Assembly (NCBI RefSeq): GCF_002210435.1
Contig: NZ_MZMV01000012.1
Location: forward strand, 62,001-126,000
Length of the DNA stretch: 64,000 nt
From: Micromonospora wenchangensis
GTDB taxonomy: Bacteria; Actinomycetota; Actinomycetes; Mycobacteriales; Micromonosporaceae
Reading direction: 5' to 3'
The notes under the pieces are model-generated. The model searched no databases. It was not told where the DNA came from and saw nothing but the letters and a program-made list of their open reading frames with translations. Positions within the stretch are counted from its first letter, which is position 1. Each line of letters begins with the position of its first letter. Shown in pieces: positions 32,844 to 41,942 of the stretch. The position numbers were made by a program, and so were the translations under genes.

Positions 32844-33782
32844 GTGCCCGGCGCGCCGTTGAAGCCGATGCTCGCGACGACCGGGCCGCTCCCGGTGGGT
32901 GCCGGCTGGGCGTACGAGTTCAAGTGGGACGGGGTGCGCGCGCTCGCCGACCTGACCGGTGGCCACCCGCACCTGTTCGCCCGCTCCGGCGTGGAGATCA
33001 CCGCCGCGTACCCGGAGCTGGTGACGCTGGCCGAGCAGGTCGACGACGCGCTGCTCGACGGTGAGGTGGTCCTGTTCGACCCGGCCGGGCAGCCCTCGTT
33101 CACCGCCCTCGCCGAGCGGATGCACGTCCGGGACCGGGCGAAGGCGGCCCGGCTGGCGGCGACCCTCCCGGTCACGTACATGATCTTCGACCTGTTGCGG
33201 TGGCGGGGTGAGGACCTCACCGGGTGGCCGTACCACGAGCGGCGGGCGGCGCTCGACGGCCTGGGGCTCGGCGCGGCCCGGTGGACGGTGCCCCCCTGCT
33301 TCAGCGACGGCGCGGCGACCTACCAGGCGGCCGGGGAACACGGCTTGGAGGGGGTGCTGGCCAAGCGGGCCGACTCGGTCTACCGGCCCGGGGTGCGCTC
33401 ACCCGACTGGGTGAAGGTCAAGCTGGAGGTGACCGGGGACTTCGTGGTCGGCGGCTGGCGGCCCGGGGCCCGGAAGATCGGCGGCCTGCTGGTCGGGGTG
33501 CCCGGCCCGGACGGGCGGCTCACCTACCGGGGGCGGGTCGGCGGCGGGATCGGCGCGGCCCTGGAGCGGGAGTTGCTGCGCGAACTCGAACCGCTCCGTT
33601 CCGACGGGTCGCCGTTCGCCGGGGACGTGCCGCGCGAGGACGCCCGGGGCGCGATCTGGGTGACCCCCCGGATCGTGGTGGAGGTCAGGTACGGCCAGCG
33701 CACCCCGGACGGGCGGCTGCGCTTCCCCCGGGTGCTGCGGCTACGCCCCGACAAGCCACCAGGGGAGGTGGAGGATGCCTGA
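32844..33782 (+). CDS. ligD: ATP-dependent DNA ligase, LigD ligase domain protein
   Basis: 312 aa from GTG 32844. The adenylation Lys27 lies in EFKWDGVRA (motif I). Later ligase motifs include LLDGEVVLFD, YMIFDLLRWRGEDLTGWPY, LEGVLAKRADSVYRPGVRSPDWVKVK and an OB-fold with GRVGGGIG. This is only the ligase module of LigD; the polymerase module is the next gene, overlapping by 8 nt, and no nuclease module is seen. It seals breaks in the Ku pathway. ATG 32814 is an alternative start. Confidence 0.92.
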   Translation: MPGAPLKPMLATTGPLPVGAGWAYEFKWDGVRALADLTGGHPHLFARSGVEITAAYPELVTLAEQVDDALLDGEVVLFDPAGQPSFTALAERMHVRDRAKAARLAATLPVTYMIFDLLRWRGEDLTGWPYHERRAALDGLGLGAARWTVPPCFSDGAATYQAAGEHGLEGVLAKRADSVYRPGVRSPDWVKVKLEVTGDFVVGGWRPGARKIGGLLVGVPGPDGRLTYRGRVGGGIGAALERELLRELEPLRSDGSPFAGDVPREDARGAIWVTPRIVVEVRYGQRTPDGRLRFPRVLRLRPDKPPGEVEDA

Positions 33783-34686
33783 GCGGGTGAAGGTGGAGGT
33801 CGACGGCCGGGCGCTGGAGCTGTCCAACCTGGACAAGGTGCTCTACCCGGAGGCGGGGTTCACCAAGGGCGAGGTGATCGACTACTACACCCGGATCGCC
33901 CCGGTGCTGCTGCCGCACCTGGCCGACCGGGCGCTGACCCGGATCAGGTTCCCCAACGGCGTCACCGGCGGCTCGTTCTTCGAGAAGAACGCCCCCGCCG
34001 CCACCCCCGCCTGGGTACGCACCGAGACGCTGCCCGTGCCCGGGTCGAGCCGGGGACGGGAGACCATCGACTACGTGGTCGCCGACGACCTGCCCACCCT
34101 GGTCTGGCTGGCCAACCTCGCCGCCCTCGAACTGCACACCCCGCAGTGGCGGATCGGCACCCACCCGGACCTGATGGTCGTCGACCTCGATCCCGGCCCA
34201 CCGGCGGGGTTGCCGCAGTGCTGCCAGGTGGCGCTCCTGCTGCGCGACCGCCTCGCCCGCGACGGGGTGGCGGCGTACCCGAAGACCTCCGGCAAGAAGG
34301 GCATGCAGCTCTGCTGCCCGGTCAGCGCCACCCAGGACGCCGAGGTCGTCTCCGGCTACGCCAGGCGGGTCGCCCAGGAACTGGAACGGGAACACCCGAA
34401 GCTGGTCGTGTCGAAGATGGCGAAGAACCTGCGGCCGGGGAAGGTCTTCATCGACTGGAGCCAGAACAACGCGGCGAAGACGACTGTCGCGCCGTACTCG
34501 CTGCGGGCGCAGCCGGTGCCGGCGGTGTCCACGCCGCTGACCTGGGACGAGGTCGAGGCGGGGGCGGCGGGGAAACGGCCTTCGGCGAAGCCGTACACCG
34601 CCGGGGAGGTGCTGCGGCGGGTGGAGAAGTCCGGCGACCTGCTCGCCCCGCTGCTCGACGGCGGCCCGGCGCTGCCGACGGCGTGA
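33775..34686 (+). CDS. LigD-type NHEJ polymerase domain protein
   Basis: 303 aa from ATG 33775, overlapping the ligase gene by 8 nt. It carries the archaeo-eukaryotic primase-like fold of LigD PolDom: LSNLDKVLYPEAGFTKGEVIDYY, RFPNGVTGGSFFEKNAP, the metal motif VVDLDPG (catalytic Asp pair), SGKKGMQLCCPVS and KVFIDWSQNN. PolDom adds ribonucleotides or dNTPs to fill ends before ligation. Encoding it separately from the ligase, coupled by overlap, is the usual split arrangement of some actinomycetes. Confidence 0.93.
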   Translation: MPERVKVEVDGRALELSNLDKVLYPEAGFTKGEVIDYYTRIAPVLLPHLADRALTRIRFPNGVTGGSFFEKNAPAATPAWVRTETLPVPGSSRGRETIDYVVADDLPTLVWLANLAALELHTPQWRIGTHPDLMVVDLDPGPPAGLPQCCQVALLLRDRLARDGVAAYPKTSGKKGMQLCCPVSATQDAEVVSGYARRVAQELEREHPKLVVSKMAKNLRPGKVFIDWSQNNAAKTTVAPYSLRAQPVPAVSTPLTWDEVEAGAAGKRPSAKPYTAGEVLRRVEKSGDLLAPLLDGGPALPTA

Positions 34687-34693
34687 GCTGTGC

Positions 34694-34738
34694 GACGGCC
34701 CGGCCGACCCACAGCTGTGGCGGGTCGGCCGGGCCGTC
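34694..34738 (+). terminator. Strong hairpin after the LigD polymerase gene
   Basis: GACGGCCCGGCCGACCC (34694-34710) is the exact complement of the segment ending at 34738, a 17-bp stem whose loop also contains the dyad CAGCTG. It separates convergent genes and can stop both. Confidence 0.85.
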
Positions 34739-34741
34739 GAC

Positions 34742-37087
34742 TCAGCGCTGTCCGAAGACCTTCCGGTACGTGCCGAGGCGCAGCAGCACGGTCTCGCCGG
34801 TGGCGTCCAGCACGCCGTCGTTGTCGGTGATCGCGTACACCTGGCCGTCACCGCCGACGGTCAGCCCCTCCAGCTTCTCCTGGGTCCAGCCGTTGGTGGC
34901 CCGCAGCGCCGGCAGCACGTCGACGGCGAGGGTCTTGGGCAGCACGGTCAGCGGGCCGGCGGCGGCCGGACCGGTCGGCAGCGGCACCGTGTAGATCCGC
35001 TTGACGGTGGCGGCCGGACCGTTGAGCTTGTCCCGTTCGATCACGGCGAGCCGGTCACCGACCACGGTGATCTCGGAGAGCCCCATCCAGTCCCCGGGGA
35101 CGGTGGTGCCCTCCAGCCGGTAGCCGAACCAGCTCCAACTGTCGGCGGTCACGTCGTACCTGCCGATCCGGACGACGCCGGCCGGGTCGGTGGCCACCTC
35201 CCGCTGGAGCACCGCCCAGACGATCTCCCGGCCGTGTCGGTCGGTGCTCGCGGTGACCCCCTCGAAGCCCTGCTTGCCCAGCCCGGCGGCGATGTCCGCC
35301 GGCAGTGGCACGGTCTGCTCGGTACGCCCGTCCCCGTTCAGCCGGACCAGCCTGTTCTCGCTGCCCTTCGCCCCCTCGACGGCCAGCCAGAAGCCGCCCT
35401 GTGGCCGGGCGAAGACCCCCTCCGCGTCGTACCCGACAGGGGTGCCGGCGGCGTCGGTCACGGTGGTCGCGTCGGTGATCACGGCAGGCGAGCGTCGGGT
35501 GTCGACGGTCAGGATCCGGGTCGGGGTGTACGCGGCGTCGGTGACGGTGTAGAGCTGCTGTGGCTGGCCCGGCACGGCGGACAGCGCGCCGAGCGCCCCC
35601 CAGCCGATCGGCGCGCCCGCGGCGTCGTCGGCCGAGACGATGCTCGGGAAGCCCGGGGTCTGCTCACCGAGCCGGTAGAGCGACACCGAGGCGCGGACAC
35701 CCACCGAGGCGTCGTCGGTCTCGCTGGAGACTGCGAGCAGGTCCCGGGAGGGGATGGGGAGCAGCCCCTCCGGGCCGTTGGTGGCGGGCAGCACCTGGCG
35801 CAGCACCGGGGCGGTGGGCCGGGTGAGGTCGTAGACGGCGACGAAGTTGCTCCGCTCCGACCCGACGAACGCGTACCGCACGCCGTGGTACTCGGCGACG
35901 GCCACGCCCTCCGGCTCGGTGCCCTTCTTGGCGGCCCGGTCGTTGTTGTGCAGCCCGTAGCGGACGGCCAGCCGTTCGAACGTGTTGCCGGCGTCCCAGA
36001 CCACCTGGCCGGTCCGGCTGTCGAAGACCGACCAGCCCCGGGTGCCGCCCCGCCAGTCGCCCTCGTTGGCGGTGGCCAGGTAACGGTCGTTGATCCAGGC
36101 GACCGCGTCCGGCTCGCGGGGGACGTCGGTGATCGACCCGGTCAGGTCGGTCCGGCCGTCCTTGACCGTGTCGATGCCGCTGACCGAGGCGGTGCCGGCG
36201 CTGAACGCCCGGGTGATCCGGCCGGTGGGCAGGTCGATCAGGACGACGCCGTTGTTTTCCTGGAGGGTGACCGCGAGCTGGTTGCGCTCGTTGATCGAGA
36301 CGTACTCGGGTTCCGGGTCGGTGGGCTCGGTGATCCCGGCGGCGGCCAGCACCGGCAACGCCCGGCCGTCGGGCGCGGTCAATGCGACGGTACGCAGCTT
36401 CCACCGCTGCGGCGTCGTCTTCCCGTCGAGGTCGATGAGCTGGACAAAACCGGCGGGTGCCTGTGGCAGGTCACCCTTCTTGTGACCGGGTGGGGTGGCG
36501 TCCTCGTCCCGCTCGTTCTCGATGGCGATCGCCGCGTACCGCTCGTCGTGGCTGATCGCGATGGAATCGGGCTGCCCGCCGAGGTCGATGCTGCGCACCC
36601 GCTGCCGGGTGGCCAGCTCGATCACGTCGAGGCGGCCGGAGGGGGCGGTGTAGCTGGCGCTGGTGTTCACCACGACCAGCACGTACCGGCCGACGACCGC
36701 CACCGAGGTCGGCTCGTCCTCGGCGTCGCCGAGCTGCGCCAGGGAGAGGGTGCCGAGACCGCGCGGCTGGTCCGCCCGGCCGATGTCGAGGAAGCCGATC
36801 CGCCGGGCCGCCGCATCGGTGTAGACCAGGGTACGGCCGTTCGGGCTGACCGCGGAGATCTCGGCGACCGTGGCGGTGGCCGGGTCCTCACCGGCCGGCC
36901 GGTTCTGGAACACCGGGTAGGTGGCGGTGCGGTCGAAGTTGAGCTTCCGGTCCGGGTATCCCCGGCTGGCCGCCGTACTGCCCGGGGCGGGGTGGTCCGG
37001 GGCGGCGACCGCACTGCCCGGGGCGGTCAGGGTGGCCAGCGCCAGGCCGGCCACCACCGTTGAGGCGAACACTCTTCTCGCTGTCAC
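34742..37087 (-). CDS. Secreted esterase-like/phytase-like beta-propeller protein
   Basis: 781 aa from GTG at 37085-37087. A signal peptide covers about residues 1-28, ending at AVA-A. The N-terminal two-thirds has beta-propeller repeats (SVAVVGRYVLVVVNTS, PDSIAISHDERYAAIAIEN, ATANEGDW). The C-terminal third (GALGALSAVPGQPQQLYTVTDAAYTPTRILTVD, GLSEITVVGDRLAVIERDK, EGLTVGGDGQVYAITDNDG) fits the phytase-like domain found in calcium-rich secreted proteins. Likely exported and possibly hydrolysing phosphate esters; the substrate is inferred only from family. Monocistronic. Confidence 0.83.
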   Translation of the reverse strand: MTARRVFASTVVAGLALATLTAPGSAVAAPDHPAPGSTAASRGYPDRKLNFDRTATYPVFQNRPAGEDPATATVAEISAVSPNGRTLVYTDAAARRIGFLDIGRADQPRGLGTLSLAQLGDAEDEPTSVAVVGRYVLVVVNTSASYTAPSGRLDVIELATRQRVRSIDLGGQPDSIAISHDERYAAIAIENERDEDATPPGHKKGDLPQAPAGFVQLIDLDGKTTPQRWKLRTVALTAPDGRALPVLAAAGITEPTDPEPEYVSINERNQLAVTLQENNGVVLIDLPTGRITRAFSAGTASVSGIDTVKDGRTDLTGSITDVPREPDAVAWINDRYLATANEGDWRGGTRGWSVFDSRTGQVVWDAGNTFERLAVRYGLHNNDRAAKKGTEPEGVAVAEYHGVRYAFVGSERSNFVAVYDLTRPTAPVLRQVLPATNGPEGLLPIPSRDLLAVSSETDDASVGVRASVSLYRLGEQTPGFPSIVSADDAAGAPIGWGALGALSAVPGQPQQLYTVTDAAYTPTRILTVDTRRSPAVITDATTVTDAAGTPVGYDAEGVFARPQGGFWLAVEGAKGSENRLVRLNGDGRTEQTVPLPADIAAGLGKQGFEGVTASTDRHGREIVWAVLQREVATDPAGVVRIGRYDVTADSWSWFGYRLEGTTVPGDWMGLSEITVVGDRLAVIERDKLNGPAATVKRIYTVPLPTGPAAAGPLTVLPKTLAVDVLPALRATNGWTQEKLEGLTVGGDGQVYAITDNDGVLDATGETVLLRLGTYRKVFGQR

Positions 37088-37255
37088 TGCTCCTCCGAAC
37101 GTTTCGATTCGGACGGAGGCTGGCAGGCGTGACCGAGCGCAGGTCGACCAGCGGGTTAACGGCCGGCGACGGGCCGGCGGTGAGCTGGCTCGCCGGCCTC
37201 GTCGTTTCGGCCGAACTTCCCTGGTCGAAACGGTGTCCGGGCAGGGCCGACCCGG

Positions 37256-37537
37256 TCACCGGTCGGTGATGACGCCGTTCGCGTCGATGCCGTGGTCCCG
37301 CCAGTAGACGTCCCACTCGTCGTCGACGTGCTGCGGGACCTTGCCCTGCGGGTACCGGACGTACGGCGCGGTCGGCTCCTGGCCGTCGGGGAAGCAGGCG
37401 CTGCCGCCCTGTCCACCCACCGCGATCGCCGGGTACTCGCCATCGCTGCAGATGCTCTCCCGGTAGCCGCAGCCGCTGGTCAACAGCAGGCCGCCCAGGC
37501 CCACCCCGGCAAGAACGATCATGATCCGCGTACGCAT
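37256..37537 (-). CDS. SCO0607 family lipoprotein
   Basis: 93 aa from ATG at 37535-37537. A lipoprotein signal peptide ends in LLTSGC, with Cys23 as the lipidated residue. The mature part has two Cys (SICSDGEYPA, SACFPDGQEP) likely forming a disulfide, then VRYPQGKVPQHVDDEWDVYWRDH. This matches the small SCO0607 lipoproteins of Streptomyces and relatives, function unknown. It should be anchored to the outer face of the membrane. Confidence 0.82.
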   Translation of the reverse strand: MRTRIMIVLAGVGLGGLLLTSGCGYRESICSDGEYPAIAVGGQGGSACFPDGQEPTAPYVRYPQGKVPQHVDDEWDVYWRDHGIDANGVITDR

Positions 37538-37637
37538 GGGTCGAGTCTCGTGGCGACGGGCGGCGCTGTCATGCGCACGCGTACTCAACTCTTCCCGGCT
37601 CGGTAGGGTGGGGCGTTCCGTCCGGACAGGAGGACCG

Positions 37638-38393
37638 ATGGTTGCCCACCTCGCCGTCACCACGTCGACCGACCTGCCTGAGCAGGCAGAACAGCCACTG
37701 CTGACCTACTGCGACGACGCAACCGGGGAGCGGACGGAGCTGACCGCGAAGCAGCTCGGTGACTGGGCGGCGCGCACCGCCGGTCTGCTGCGCGACGGGT
37801 GCGGGCTGGGGCCGGGCAGCCGGGTCGCGGTGCTGCTGCCGCCGCACTGGCGTACCGCTGCGGTGTTGCTCGGGGCCTGGTCGGTGGGGATGGCGGTGTC
37901 GTTCCGGCCGCGCGCCACCGCCGGGTTGCCGGTCCTCGAACCGGGTGGCGAACGGCCGTACGACGCGGTCTTCGTCACCCCGGAACGCCTGGACGACTGG
38001 CTGGAGGACGTGCCGGACGGGGTGCACCGTTACCTCGTCGGCACCGCCCCCGGGCCGCTGACCGACGTGCCGGTGGGCTGGCTCGACTGGTCCGCCGAGG
38101 TGCTGCGGCACACCGACACCCCGCCCGACTACGCCGCCGTGCACCCGGCCGCCCCGGCGACCCCCGACGGCACGAGCTACGGTGCCTGGGGACGCCTCGC
38201 CAGGGAGATCGCCGACCAGCTCGGCCTGCGCCCCGGCGACCGGCTGCTGGTCAACGCCGCCGAACACGAGCAGCCGGTGAAGTGGCTGTTGGCCCCGCTG
38301 GCGGTCGGCGCGTCCGTGGTCATCTGCGCCAACCTCGACCCCGCCACCCTGCCCACCCGGATCGCCACCGAACGAACCACCCACACCCTCTGA
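37638..38393 (+). CDS. TIGR03089 family protein (truncated adenylate-forming-like)
   Basis: 251 aa from ATG 37638, with AGGAGG directly upstream. It resembles the N-terminal portion of acyl-AMP ligases (LTYCDDATGERTELTAKQLGDWAART, GSRVAVLLPPHWRTAAVLLGAW) but lacks the P-loop-like signature and the C-terminal catalytic domain. Actinobacteria carry this short form as a conserved family, so it is not a random truncation. It is probably non-catalytic as an acid-CoA ligase; its role is unknown. It converges with the SH3-like gene. Confidence 0.87.
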   Translation: MVAHLAVTTSTDLPEQAEQPLLTYCDDATGERTELTAKQLGDWAARTAGLLRDGCGLGPGSRVAVLLPPHWRTAAVLLGAWSVGMAVSFRPRATAGLPVLEPGGERPYDAVFVTPERLDDWLEDVPDGVHRYLVGTAPGPLTDVPVGWLDWSAEVLRHTDTPPDYAAVHPAAPATPDGTSYGAWGRLAREIADQLGLRPGDRLLVNAAEHEQPVKWLLAPLAVGASVVICANLDPATLPTRIATERTTHTL

Positions 38394-38452
38394 CCCACCC
38401 CGCCCCGCGCCCGCCTCGCCCCGCGCCCGCCTCGCCCCGTTGGGGGTGCGTG

Positions 38453-38514
38453 CGGTGATCAAGAGGTTTGCGTCAGTCTTGATCTTCAAGTTGACGCAAA
38501 CCTCTTGATCACCG
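38453..38514. repeat. Dispersed palindromic element, copy 2 (convergent intergenic)
   Basis: Arms at 38453-38475 and 38492-38514 (23 bp, perfect complements) flank a 16-nt spacer. The arm sequence is identical over 23 bp to copy 1 at 12868-12931, while the spacers differ. It lies between convergent genes (TIGR03089 and the SH3-like gene), as copy 1 does. A 16-bp C/G-rich tandem repeat (about 2.4 units, 38401-38439) precedes it. Confidence 0.85.
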
Positions 38515-38552
38515 GGCTGGTGGTGGGGGTGGGGGTGTGTGTCGGTCAGGGG

Positions 38553-38849
38553 TCAGCAGGTGGTGTTGGTGGCGGGGACCCAGCCGTCCAGGGACGGGTC
38601 CTCCGCGCCGTGGCCGTAGATCCAGGTGTCGTTGTCCTCGGACCAGCCCTGACCGTGCCAGCGGAAGCCGCGACCGGCGGTCAGGGTGCGTAGCACCTGG
38701 CCGTGCGGTGCCGTGCGGAGCCAGGTGTTCTGCGTCAGGTTGCAGACGAAGCCGGGTGCGTCGCTGGCCGAGGCCGGCGTGGCGGCCACGACGGTGCCCG
38801 GGGCGACGACGAGCGCGATCGCCAGGGCGTGCAGAAGTCGGCGTTTCAC
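38553..38849 (-). CDS. Small secreted protein with SH3-like fold
   Basis: 98 aa from GTG at 38847-38849. The signal peptide is residues 1-30, ending at ASA. The mature part has NTWLRTAPHGQVLRTLTAGRGFRWHGQGWSEDNDTWIYGH, the pattern of a bacterial SH3 domain, with a disulfide likely between the Cys in FVCNLT and the terminal Cys. Such proteins bind cell-wall or matrix components outside the cell. It is monocistronic; one 33-nt repeat (38956-38988) lies about 110 nt upstream. Confidence 0.75.
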   Translation of the reverse strand: MKRRLLHALAIALVVAPGTVVAATPASASDAPGFVCNLTQNTWLRTAPHGQVLRTLTAGRGFRWHGQGWSEDNDTWIYGHGAEDPSLDGWVPATNTTC

Positions 38850-38955
38850 TCGGAATCCCTTCGACGTGTCGGTGTCACTATCCACTATGGACACCGTACC
38901 GGCCGGGGGGCGTGGTTGCCGGGCGGGCGCGGCGTCTGGCGGCGGGACCGTCCAC

Positions 38956-38988
38956 TGAGTCGTCGACGTCATCAGCTCGAAAGGACGC
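38956..38988 (+). repeat. Solo copy of the 33-nt repeat
   Basis: A 33-nt stretch ending in TCATCAGCTCGAAAGGACGCG matches the terminal repeats of the element at 46836-46988, being near-identical over the last 21 nt of the right-hand copy (46956-46988). No inverted partner is visible nearby, so this is a solo end. It lies between the SH3-like gene and the XPB helicase gene. The remaining 38850-39058 gap has no further gene. Confidence 0.65.
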
Positions 38989-39058
38989 GCACCGACCATC
39001 CACACCCCCCGCCCGGGAACACCGGCCAGGCGGGGGGAGCAGCGGGGCCCGAGCCGGG

Positions 39059-40738
39059 TCAGTCGACCGTGGGCAGCTTCGGGCCGAGGACGTCGTCGGC
39101 GTCGACGATCGTGTACGCGTACCCCTGCTCGGCGAGGAAGCGCTGCCGGTGGGCCGCGTACTCGGTGTCGATGGTGTCCCGGGAGACCACCGTGTAGAAG
39201 TGCGCCTGCCGACCGTCGGCCTTCGGGCGGAGCACCCGGCCCAACCGCTGCGCCTCCTCCTGCCGGGAGCCGAACGTGCCGGACACCTGGATCGCCACCG
39301 CCGCCTCGGGCAGGTCGATGGAGAAGTTGCCGACCTTCGAGATGACCAGCGTGCGCAGCTCACCCGAGCGGAACGCGTCGAACAGCCGCTCGCGCTCCTT
39401 GTTGGTGGTGGAACCCTGGATGATCGGCGCGTCCAGGTACTCCCCGAGCTGGTGCAACTGATCGATGTACGCCCCGATCACCAGCACCTGGTCGTCGGGG
39501 TGCCGGCCGACCAGCGCCTTCACCACCGGCAGCTTCGTCCGGGCGGTCGCCGCCATCCGGTACCGCTCCTCAGCCTCCGCCGTCGCGTACGACATCCGCT
39601 CCGCGTCGGTCAGGGTGACCCGGACCTCGGTGCACTCGGCCGGGGCGATCCAGCCCTGCGACTCGATGTCCTTCCACGGCGCGTCGTACCGCTTGGGGCC
39701 GATCAGGCTGAACACGTCACCCTCCCGGCCGTCCTCGCGGACCAGGGTGGCGGTCAGGCCCAGCCGGCGGCGGGCCTGGAGGTCCGCGGTGAACCGGAAG
39801 ATCGGCGCGGGCAGCAGGTGCACCTCGTCGTAGACGACCAGACCCCAGTCGCGGGCACCGAACAGGTCCAGGTGGGTGAACGCGCCACCGCGCCGCGAGG
39901 TGAGCACCTGGTACGTGGCGATGGTGACCGGACGGATCTCCTTGCGCTCGCCCGAGTACTCCCCGATCTCGTCCTCGGTGAGCGAGGTGCGGGCGATCAG
40001 CTCCCGCTTCCACTGCCGGCCCGCGACCGTGTTGGTGACCAGGATCAGCGTGGTCGCCTTCGCCTCGGCCATCGCCGCCGCGCCGACCATGGTCTTCCCC
40101 GCCCCGCAGGGCAGCACCACCACCCCGGACCCGCCGGCCCAGAACGCCTCCGCCGCCTCCCGCTGGTACGACCGCAGCGTCCACGGTTTGCCGCCGTCCT
40201 TGCCGGCCTCGGTCAGCTCGATCGGGTGCGCCTCACCGTCGACGTACCCGGCCAGGTCCTCCGCCGGCCAGCCCAGCTTGAGCAGCGCCTGCTTCAGCCG
40301 GCCCCGCTCCGACGGGTGCACCCGGATCGTGTCGTCGTCGATCTTGTCACCGAGCATCCCGGCGAGCTTCTTGCTCTTGGCGACCTCGATCAGCACCATC
40401 CGGTCCAGCCCCCGCAGCACCAGGCCGTGCGCCGGGTCGTTGGCGAGCTGGAGCCGGCCGTACCGGTCCATCGTGTCGGCCACGTCCACCAGCAGGGCGT
40501 GCGGCACCGGGTAGCGGGAGAACTTGAGCAGCGCGTCGACCACGGCCTCGGCGTCGTGCCCGGCGGCGCGGGCGTTCCACAACCCCAGCGGGGTGAGCCG
40601 GTAGGTGTGCACGTGCTCCGGGGAACGCTCCAGCTCGGCGAAGGGCGCGATCGCCATCCGACAGGACTGGGCGTCCGGGTGGTCGATCTCCAGCAGCAGC
40701 GTCTTGTCGGACTGCACGATCAGTGGTCCACCGCTCAC
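39059..40738 (-). CDS. DNA repair helicase XPB
   Basis: 559 aa from GTG at 40736-40738. It is an SF2 helicase: Walker A VVLPCGAGKTMVGAA, DEVH box VVYDEVHLLP, motif III LTATLVREDGRE (with the XPB RED motif), and motif VI QRLGRVLRP. The N-terminal domain (LIVQSDKTLLLEIDH to about residue 190) is the actinobacterial XPB damage-recognition-like region. It likely unwinds DNA in repair. A helicase-associated-domain protein encoded nearby (42226-44691) is a known genomic companion of bacterial XPB. Confidence 0.93.
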   Translation of the reverse strand: MSGGPLIVQSDKTLLLEIDHPDAQSCRMAIAPFAELERSPEHVHTYRLTPLGLWNARAAGHDAEAVVDALLKFSRYPVPHALLVDVADTMDRYGRLQLANDPAHGLVLRGLDRMVLIEVAKSKKLAGMLGDKIDDDTIRVHPSERGRLKQALLKLGWPAEDLAGYVDGEAHPIELTEAGKDGGKPWTLRSYQREAAEAFWAGGSGVVVLPCGAGKTMVGAAAMAEAKATTLILVTNTVAGRQWKRELIARTSLTEDEIGEYSGERKEIRPVTIATYQVLTSRRGGAFTHLDLFGARDWGLVVYDEVHLLPAPIFRFTADLQARRRLGLTATLVREDGREGDVFSLIGPKRYDAPWKDIESQGWIAPAECTEVRVTLTDAERMSYATAEAEERYRMAATARTKLPVVKALVGRHPDDQVLVIGAYIDQLHQLGEYLDAPIIQGSTTNKERERLFDAFRSGELRTLVISKVGNFSIDLPEAAVAIQVSGTFGSRQEEAQRLGRVLRPKADGRQAHFYTVVSRDTIDTEYAAHRQRFLAEQGYAYTIVDADDVLGPKLPTVD

Positions 40739-40911
40739 GCCAGGTCCCCCTCCTCGGCCGGATTCCCCGACCGGCCGCGAAATCCCGCCGCAGGTCGACC
40801 ATCCAGTGTTGCACGGGGGTGGGAGACTGCCAGAAAATCTTCGCAATGGGTGCAACGTTTCCCGGGGGACACACGTCTACCAGTGGGACGACCGATCCGG
40901 GGAGGCACACG

Positions 40912-41799
40912 ATGCAGGTCCGCCACAGAGCCCGGGTCGTCGCCCTGGCCATGGTCATGCTGGTCGGCGCCGGTGGGTGTGCGTCCGTGCCGCAGGCCGA
41001 CCCGGGTGGCACCGGAGGAGGGCTCGCCCCGGTCGGCAGTGCGGAACAGGTAACGGGGGCGGGTGCCTCCTCCCTGCCCGACCAGCTGACCGGGTCCGAC
41101 ACGAAGCCCCGGCACCGGGAGAAGCCGCAGCCGAAGGTCCGCGCCACCAAGACCCCGAAGGCGTCGACCGGGCGTCGCCCGCGCGTCCCGCAGAAGTCCA
41201 ACCAGACCCGCTGCCAGCTGGGCGAGCACCAGCGTGAGGTGGAGACGTACCTGGCCCGGCTGGGCGGGTTCGGCACGGTCACCGTGGACGGCCGGCAGAC
41301 CGACGCCGACTGCGCCGCGATCAAGAAGTTCCAGCAGCGGTACGACATCCGTCCCGCCGAGGGTCGGGCCGGCCCGTTGACGTTCGACGTGGCGAAGCGA
41401 CTGGCCACCACCGACGTCAAGCGCTGCTCCGCAGGCTCCGGCACCACCTTCTGCGTCGACCTGACCCGGCAGACCACCTGGGTGATGCGCGACGGCAAGG
41501 TGGTCGCCAAGCCCACCGTCACCCGGACCGGGATGGCCGGGTACGCCACCCCCGCCGGCACGTACAAGGTGAACCTGCGCAACCTGAAGGAGTGGTCCAA
41601 CCCGTACGAGGTGTGGCTGCCCTACTGGCAGCGCTTCAACGGCGGGATCGGCTTCCACGAGACCACCACCTACCTGCACAACGCGGGCATCGGCTCGCAC
41701 GGCTGCGTCAACCTGCTGCACGCCGACGCGGTGCGCTGGTGGGAGCTGGGCAAGGTCGGCTCCCGGGTGGTCCTGGTCGGTCGCCGCCCCGGCACCTGA
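40912..41799 (+). CDS. L,D-transpeptidase lipoprotein with peptidoglycan-binding domain
   Basis: 295 aa from ATG 40912, with GGGGAGG upstream. The signal peptide ends in a lipobox VGAGGC (Cys23). A long basic, Pro/Lys-rich linker is followed by a peptidoglycan-binding fold (VETYLARLGGFGTVTVDGRQTDADCAAIKKFQQRY). The YkuD domain follows, with the catalytic His in GGIGFHETT and Cys in GIGSHGCVNLLH. It makes 3-3 cross-links in peptidoglycan or anchors proteins. Divergent from the XPB gene. Confidence 0.93.
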   Translation: MQVRHRARVVALAMVMLVGAGGCASVPQADPGGTGGGLAPVGSAEQVTGAGASSLPDQLTGSDTKPRHREKPQPKVRATKTPKASTGRRPRVPQKSNQTRCQLGEHQREVETYLARLGGFGTVTVDGRQTDADCAAIKKFQQRYDIRPAEGRAGPLTFDVAKRLATTDVKRCSAGSGTTFCVDLTRQTTWVMRDGKVVAKPTVTRTGMAGYATPAGTYKVNLRNLKEWSNPYEVWLPYWQRFNGGIGFHETTTYLHNAGIGSHGCVNLLHADAVRWWELGKVGSRVVLVGRRPGT

Positions 41800-41828
41800 G
41801 CCCTCCGTCCACCCTGCCCGTCTCGCCT

Positions 41829-41878
41829 CCGGCCCCTCGGTAGTTCTCCATAGGGGCCGGATCGGGGGTATTTCCCCC
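41829..41878 (+). terminator. Two hairpins after the L,D-transpeptidase gene
   Basis: CCGGCCCCT (41829-41837) pairs with AGGGGCCGG (41852-41860). Four nt later GGGGG pairs with CCCCC around TATTT (41864-41878). Together they likely terminate the transpeptidase transcript before the next gene at 41943. Confidence 0.65.
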
Positions 41879-41942
41879 TGTCCGTCCTGGCGACCGGGTG
41901 CCACCCTGGAAGCCGGGGGCCGGACGGGGTGGGAGGGCTGGG

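Noticed and set aside
37638..38393. TIGR03089 gene as a truncated pseudogene of an acyl-CoA ligase
   Set aside because: The short form is a conserved actinobacterial family with its own AGGAGG and stop, so it is a normal gene.
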